Of a stretch of 64,000 nucleotides of DNA, positions 58,901 through 64,000 are shown piece after piece. The notes under the pieces were generated by a model. It was not told the DNA's origin. It saw nothing but the letters and a program-made list of their open reading frames with translations, and ran no database searches. Source of the DNA: Phoronis australis. Taxonomy: Eukaryota > Phoronida > Phoronidae. Made by a program: the position numbers and the translations under genes. The stretch spans positions 78,809 through 142,808 of the forward strand of contig NMRA01000551.1 in the NCBI GenBank assembly GCA_002633005.1. The letters run 5' to 3'. The stretch's first letter is position 1. Each line of letters begins with the position of its first letter.

Positions 58901-59640
58901 CCAGTACTAAAACATGGTGTGGGCCAGACCAGTGTTAAAGACCTCAAGTTAATCATGTAGAAAACATATTCAACCAGGAATGGTGTAGCTCAGTCAAGCG
59001 CTATGAGTTGCATAGAAACATGCAGAACCAGTAATCAGGAATGCTCAGGTGGGCTAATCTTGTCTACAGGTAATAGTTCTCATACCACAAGTTCTGGAAA
59101 TTAGTGTTAGAGACATAAAGAACTAAGGTTTGCTTCTCACCTACAAGATAAACGCAAAATTCACAGACAAATACATGTCAGTTCATGTTTTAGCACACTT
59201 TCAGGTCATAGTTGTATAGGAATGGAGTGGTAACACAAACTGCTCACCTGAATGGGGGGCATTAATGAGTAAGGGTCCCAAATAATTGTTTGTATGGTTA
59301 CAGTGGTACTTAATTAAATCATTTTGCAGTTGTTTCTGAATTAACGAAAAGGAAGATTGGAACACTAAAACATGACATGCAGTTTGCACTATGTTTGAAT
59401 TTAGCTCAAAGAGAATCATGAACTATCTAAATGTTTTCAAGAAATAACCAGTGATTACATTAAGTTTTACAGCAAATTATGCAAACTAAACAATTACTGG
59501 TCTAAGCTTTCAAGTCCTTCATACTGGAAGTCCTCTGAAGTACTGTCCACACAAAGACTTGTCCTAGAACAAGTTACTCCTGGAACGAGTTGCTGCTAGG
59601 TTTGGAGGCTGTCTAGACGCTACTTAAGACAACTAGAACA
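55911..59640. other. anonymous intronic DNA
   Basis: Contains two local inverted repeats: CTGCATG/CATGCAG (about 56362-56380) and TAGCTGTATG/CATACAGCTA (about 56476-56510). No gene signal seen. Confidence 0.5.
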
Positions 59641-59649
59641 AGTATATAT

Positions 59650-60060
59650 ATTCTGAAAGGAAAATAATCATAGATTATAGAAATATATTTTATATTTATG
59701 TGCCAATATAATTACTACGTTTACCTCCTTTTTTAAGTCATAATTTCATTTTTAAGAACGGTACATTCATAGCACAAATAACCCCTTGGTCGATTTTTAT
59801 GAAACCCTTTTTAAATGAAAAGTTCACAATTTACCTCAAAAAACGTTAGAAGGAATTTTTGATTACTGATTTAGTTATGTTTCTATGCCAAATCAACTTG
59901 CTAACGTATGGTATTTTCATAAAAAATAGCAGCCGTATTCCTATATGTTATGGTACACAAAAACTCGGCATTTACAAAGAAAATCCTAACAGCGCTTTTG
60001 AGATTGGTGAATAATTATTAAGATTGGAAAGTTTCGGTGAAATTCACCAGGCCATTTTCA
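59650..60060 (+). mobile_element. dispersed repeat family, diverged copy
   Basis: Shares AAGAACGGTACATTCATAGC, a CGATTTTTATGAAA-type segment and a following AT-rich tail in the same order as other copies. More diverged than the rest. Boundaries approximate. Confidence 0.5.
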
Positions 60061-63000
60061 AGAACTTGTGCTCCTAAGTTTGAAGTAGCCAAAGCTGAGA
60101 AAAAGCGTAAAACATCGCGGGCCGACAGTTATCGCATACTTATTCGGTAAAAACTTTTTGGTCAATACAACCAATACATGCCTTAACCATATTCGCTATT
60201 TCAAAATTCACATGCAATGTCAACTGAATTTGCAGTGCATAATTAACTTAATTATCACTAAAACGTTTTGAATCAATTAGGTCAAAAGGAGAAGCCAGCA
60301 GTAAGTAGACCAACAGTTCATTGTATACACACCACGCGCCGGGGAGAATGATATCAAGAAACCAAGTACAAACTGGACAATAGACATCAAGTCAGTGGTT
60401 AAAGCATGCTGTCAGCACAAGATCGAAACAGCAAATCAAATTATCGATCAAATTAATGAATTTTGGGAAGGATTTATCTTTTTTAACAACTTGCTGTGTT
60501 AGTGAACACTTAGTCAGAGGCAGACGCACAACTCCCTCAGGATAAAATCTATGTTTTATCTTCATTTTCCACGTGGCATCTTTCTATGCTATGTACACCT
60601 TGTTGACTCAATATTATGGCGACTCAGTGAATGAAAGGACAGTGGGTATATACGAACAGCTCTATGCCTGGCACCCAATTTTGTGAATAAGGTTTAAGAT
60701 ATCATTAAGGTCGAGCACCATGCCCTTACTTGTGACAGTTTACCCCACCTTATCAAAGTAAGCTAACTTGTTCTAGGGTAACTTATGCCACTTCTAATCG
60801 CTATGTGGCTGCAAACCTGGGGTGAGGAGGTAATTATAAGCTGCGGTTATAGATGGGTCTTCTTTCATGCTGTGTTCACACAATACAACAACTTCCACCT
60901 TGTGCTAGTTATCAAATATTTGTGAGTGGACGCTCCACTTAATGTGGCACAAGTTGCACTAGTACAAATTTTTCTAGGGTAAGTCTGTGTGAGGACGGGG
61001 CTTGATATGACGGTCCCAGATAGAATTCTCCTTGTCCTTGAAGTACGAAAACACGTTACATTGGCCTGTTTTGCAAATGTTGGGCTGATTTTAGGAATCC
61101 TGTAGGAAAATATCGCATTCATTGACACTTCTTAAGTATATCCGACTTTCTGCTGTTGGAGTTGCATCCCACAGCACAGCAGTAAAGTTGGTATTACAAG
61201 GTCACACATTAATGTAATGAAGTAAAACTTGAAATTTAACAAGGCATCCACAAATAACAAGAGAAACTCCAATGGTGCGAAAACGAGGCTAGAGAACAGC
61301 TTGACGTGTGTTGCAGCATTGTGGACAAATACCAGGAGAATCAAGTGTCGCTGTGTAATCCAGGACGATTCTATTGAATTACTAGTGGTGCGCTTATACT
61401 GCTCAGTTGGTTGATGAGACAGTATACTTGGATTGAGACTCTACCCTGAGAGGTCCTCCATAAATTACACATATAACACAAACATGGCAATGACAATGAA
61501 CACAAACTGAGTGTAGTTAAACAGCAAATTTTTTCCTGAACACATAGGCAGATAGTTCCAACTCATTGCCTATATTCCAAACAGGTGAGAAAACATCTCA
61601 AATGGCTCTGTCTTCAATGCTACGTGGGGGGTGACTGAACAAGATGAGGAGACTAATAATGTGTGTCAGAAGGACATAATATCAGGAAAGATGGAACATT
61701 TGAGTTGAAGGGTTTGAAAAAGAGCTGAATAGTAAGGGCGTATCTGGATCTGAATAGAGAGGGTGTATCTGGTTTCAATAAACACTAGACACAATACTGA
61801 ACATAAAATGCTGACAATGAAATAAGTGTGAACTCTACAAAAATGTTCTCAATTGTGATCCAATGCTTGTTCTTCCCTACCACTTCTTTTTCATTCAAAA
61901 CACCAGTATACAGTTACAGGACATTCCTAACCAGGCAATACATAATCAACCGTCCTCAATAATCAGGGACTAACTTGGCTAACTTCATCAATAACACAAA
62001 GATAACTGTGTGATAGCAAGAGATTCAAAAAACGCTGTTCAACGGATCCATTTTCCAAAATGACGTCAAGCAGCAGCAATTTTGCAAAACAAGTAAAGTA
62101 CATAAAGACTCCCAATTCACAATAATTGCTGAACATGTGGCCATGGCATTTGCAACATGAAACATTCAAGGCCAGTGCTACATGACTACCACCTTGTTTT
62201 CACACAGGATGCAGTGTGGATTTTGCAACACAAAAATGGAACACAAAATAACCAACCATTTTTTTTAGCAAAAGATACCAAAAATCAAAACAGAACCCAC
62301 CAAAGACGAATTTCTAGTGACCTTTTGCTCAGTAAAAGCTATGGTCTCAAGGCGGAAACGGACTATTTTTAGCAGCTGTTTGTACAACTGAGTGGACACA
62401 AAAAGGGAATCCATTGGTAGTGAGTTTCCATTACAAACATCACCCCTTCAAAAAGTTCTATTTTAGTAACAACCAACATTTTTTGTTTGTAGAGCTTTCA
62501 AAGGGATTCCCCTCATGGGGAACGGAATCAGAAAAGCACCTTTTCAATGGAATTAGGTAGGAAAAGGCACTCTTCTGTGTCCAGAAAAGCCCTATCTGAG
62601 CAACTTCTTCAGTAGAACCCGGAAACAAAACACACGATACAGAGAGGGCAAAGACAGGATTTCTCAACCTGATTCTTTGGACAAAGAATTGATTGCCTAT
62701 CCAACTCATTCTAAGCTGTACTTTACACTGGTAGGGTAATCATTCCAGCCCCAGATAGGTCTAGTACTCCTCACACTAACTCCAATGGCATGTAGGAAAG
62801 TAGCATTAACACACCTAAATAGGTATTATGGTAAATTTCCTGAAATTCAAACAAAAATAATTGCCAAAATGGTGATTTTTCATGTTAAAAATTACATCAA
62901 TAGTTTGTTGATGACGGATGTACAGTCACTATAAATTGTGCAAATAATGAAGCAAACTTTTCATTCTATATATATTATATTCAAAGATTTTCATAAATAA

Positions 63001-64000
63001 AATTTCATCAGTGTTCCACCATATTGTGTTCTAAATTGAGAAAAAACTTTACAGCAACACGTTTCTAATGCATGTCAACTGTGTGTATTCAGTGAGGTGA
63101 TTCTTTAGGAGTTTGACAAGATCACACTAGTGGTCATGTTTCGTGTGAAAGTTCATAACCTTATAAGCATACACTGGCAAATAACTGCTGAAAAAAAACA
63201 CTTCTCAGAATGTTGAATGGGAAAAATGCTAGTAAACTCAATACTTTTATTGCACTGGCCAAGAGGTCTTGATGCGTCTCTAGCATTACAGAACACGCCC
63301 CCAGGCCTTCAGTAAGTCTGAGCTTTATCAAAGAGCTTTATCACAAAGAGCAAGAAAGACAGAAAATGTTGAACAATGAGCAAAGTATTTGAAAATAAAC
63401 CAAAATTACAGGTATAAGGCCTACTGCTTCTTCTCAGCAACTTAAAACATTCCATTTGCAATCTGAGAAAAGAATTGTTTTTAGATTTTAAAACCTTACT
63501 AGCTTAGTAACAAAAATGGGAGTCCCTCCAACTGGAAAACACCTTCACACAATATTTTGCCTAAATACTTAACACGGCTCAAAGGAGTGAGGGCTTGTTG
63601 AAACAAAAATAATTTAAGGACAGACTAACATCAAAGTTATGATTAGACTTAATGTGACACTTTTGTTCAATTTATCACACCTAACAAGTCAAAGGAAAGT
63701 TTAAACAGCACAAAGAATGCAGAGTAATTTCATTTAACTTCTCATGGCAAATTGACAGCACATTTATTTACATTACTTGAACAAACGTAATATCAACAAT
63801 AAGCCTATCCCAAACATTTGTGTTAGTAGATAATTCACTGAAGGATACCAATAGTAAGGTTGTACCATTAACAACAGTGACTGACAGTTCCATGTACCTA
63901 AATAAATGTTTTCAAACCATTTCCTGCAGTCAAAACAACAAAGTTAAATAACAGCTATATATTCCAGGTATAGAAACAACAAACCAGCAAGTTCACAGTT
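60061..64000. other. anonymous AT-rich DNA to the window end
   Basis: No coding exon recognised on either strand. The - strand open frame at 60865-61128 overlaps a decayed repeat end related to sequence at 59545-59600 and is not a gene. The missing PXDN first exon was not found here. Confidence 0.55.

Noticed and set aside
60865-61128. 87-codon - strand frame
   Set aside because: Overlaps a decayed repeat end and shows no recognised domain.

Overview
This is a stretch of an intron-rich, AT-rich metazoan nuclear genome. Both genes found are animal genes with standard GT-AG introns, and the non-coding DNA is crowded with minisatellites and decayed transposons. The coding sequence and the repeat load suggest a non-vertebrate animal, possibly a marine invertebrate such as a mollusc. 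The sequence alone does not fix the phylum.

Layout. On the + strand, 1057-2873 holds the last two coding exons of RAD23, the proteasome-shuttle and nucleotide-excision-repair factor; its other exons lie before position 1. On the - strand, 7615-37940 holds 20 coding exons of peroxidasin (PXDN). In protein order these encode five leucine-rich repeats, an LRR C-terminal cap, four Ig domains, an animal haem peroxidase domain, a C-terminal region with a basic RGRR site, and a von Willebrand C module ending at a stop codon. All exon junctions keep frame, giving 1,411 residues. The signal peptide and LRR N-terminal cap were not found. They probably lie beyond 64,000, so the intron before the first LRR exon would be at least 26 kb. 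The two genes are convergent and share the 2874-7614 interval for their 3' ends.

Non-coding DNA. The RAD23 and PXDN introns contain tandem repeats with units of 16, 21, 29/60, 30, 35, 53, 113 and 118 bp. A nearly perfect foldback of about 1.3 kb (about 15005-16326) lies in the PXDN intron before the main peroxidase exon. A 1.63 kb element with 15-bp terminal inverted repeats and TTAA target duplications, carrying a broken THAP zinc-finger reading frame, is inserted inside the 30-bp minisatellite; this looks like a Kolobok-type DNA transposon. A LINE reverse-transcriptase tail lies at 27117-27469. An element of about 740 bp with internal duplication lies at 32735-33480. A dispersed family of about 650 bp has at least five copies between 44 and 60 kb. 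No tRNA, rRNA, CRISPR or bacterial features were seen.

Function. RAD23 and peroxidasin are not known to work together, and their adjacency is probably incidental. Peroxidasin is a secreted basement-membrane enzyme that forms sulfilimine crosslinks in collagen IV; RAD23 is an intracellular ubiquitin-receptor protein. Nothing here amounts to a clearly new gene system. The most unusual items are the giant foldback, the Kolobok-like insertion into a TTAA-bearing minisatellite, and repeats that abut or overlap PXDN splice sites.
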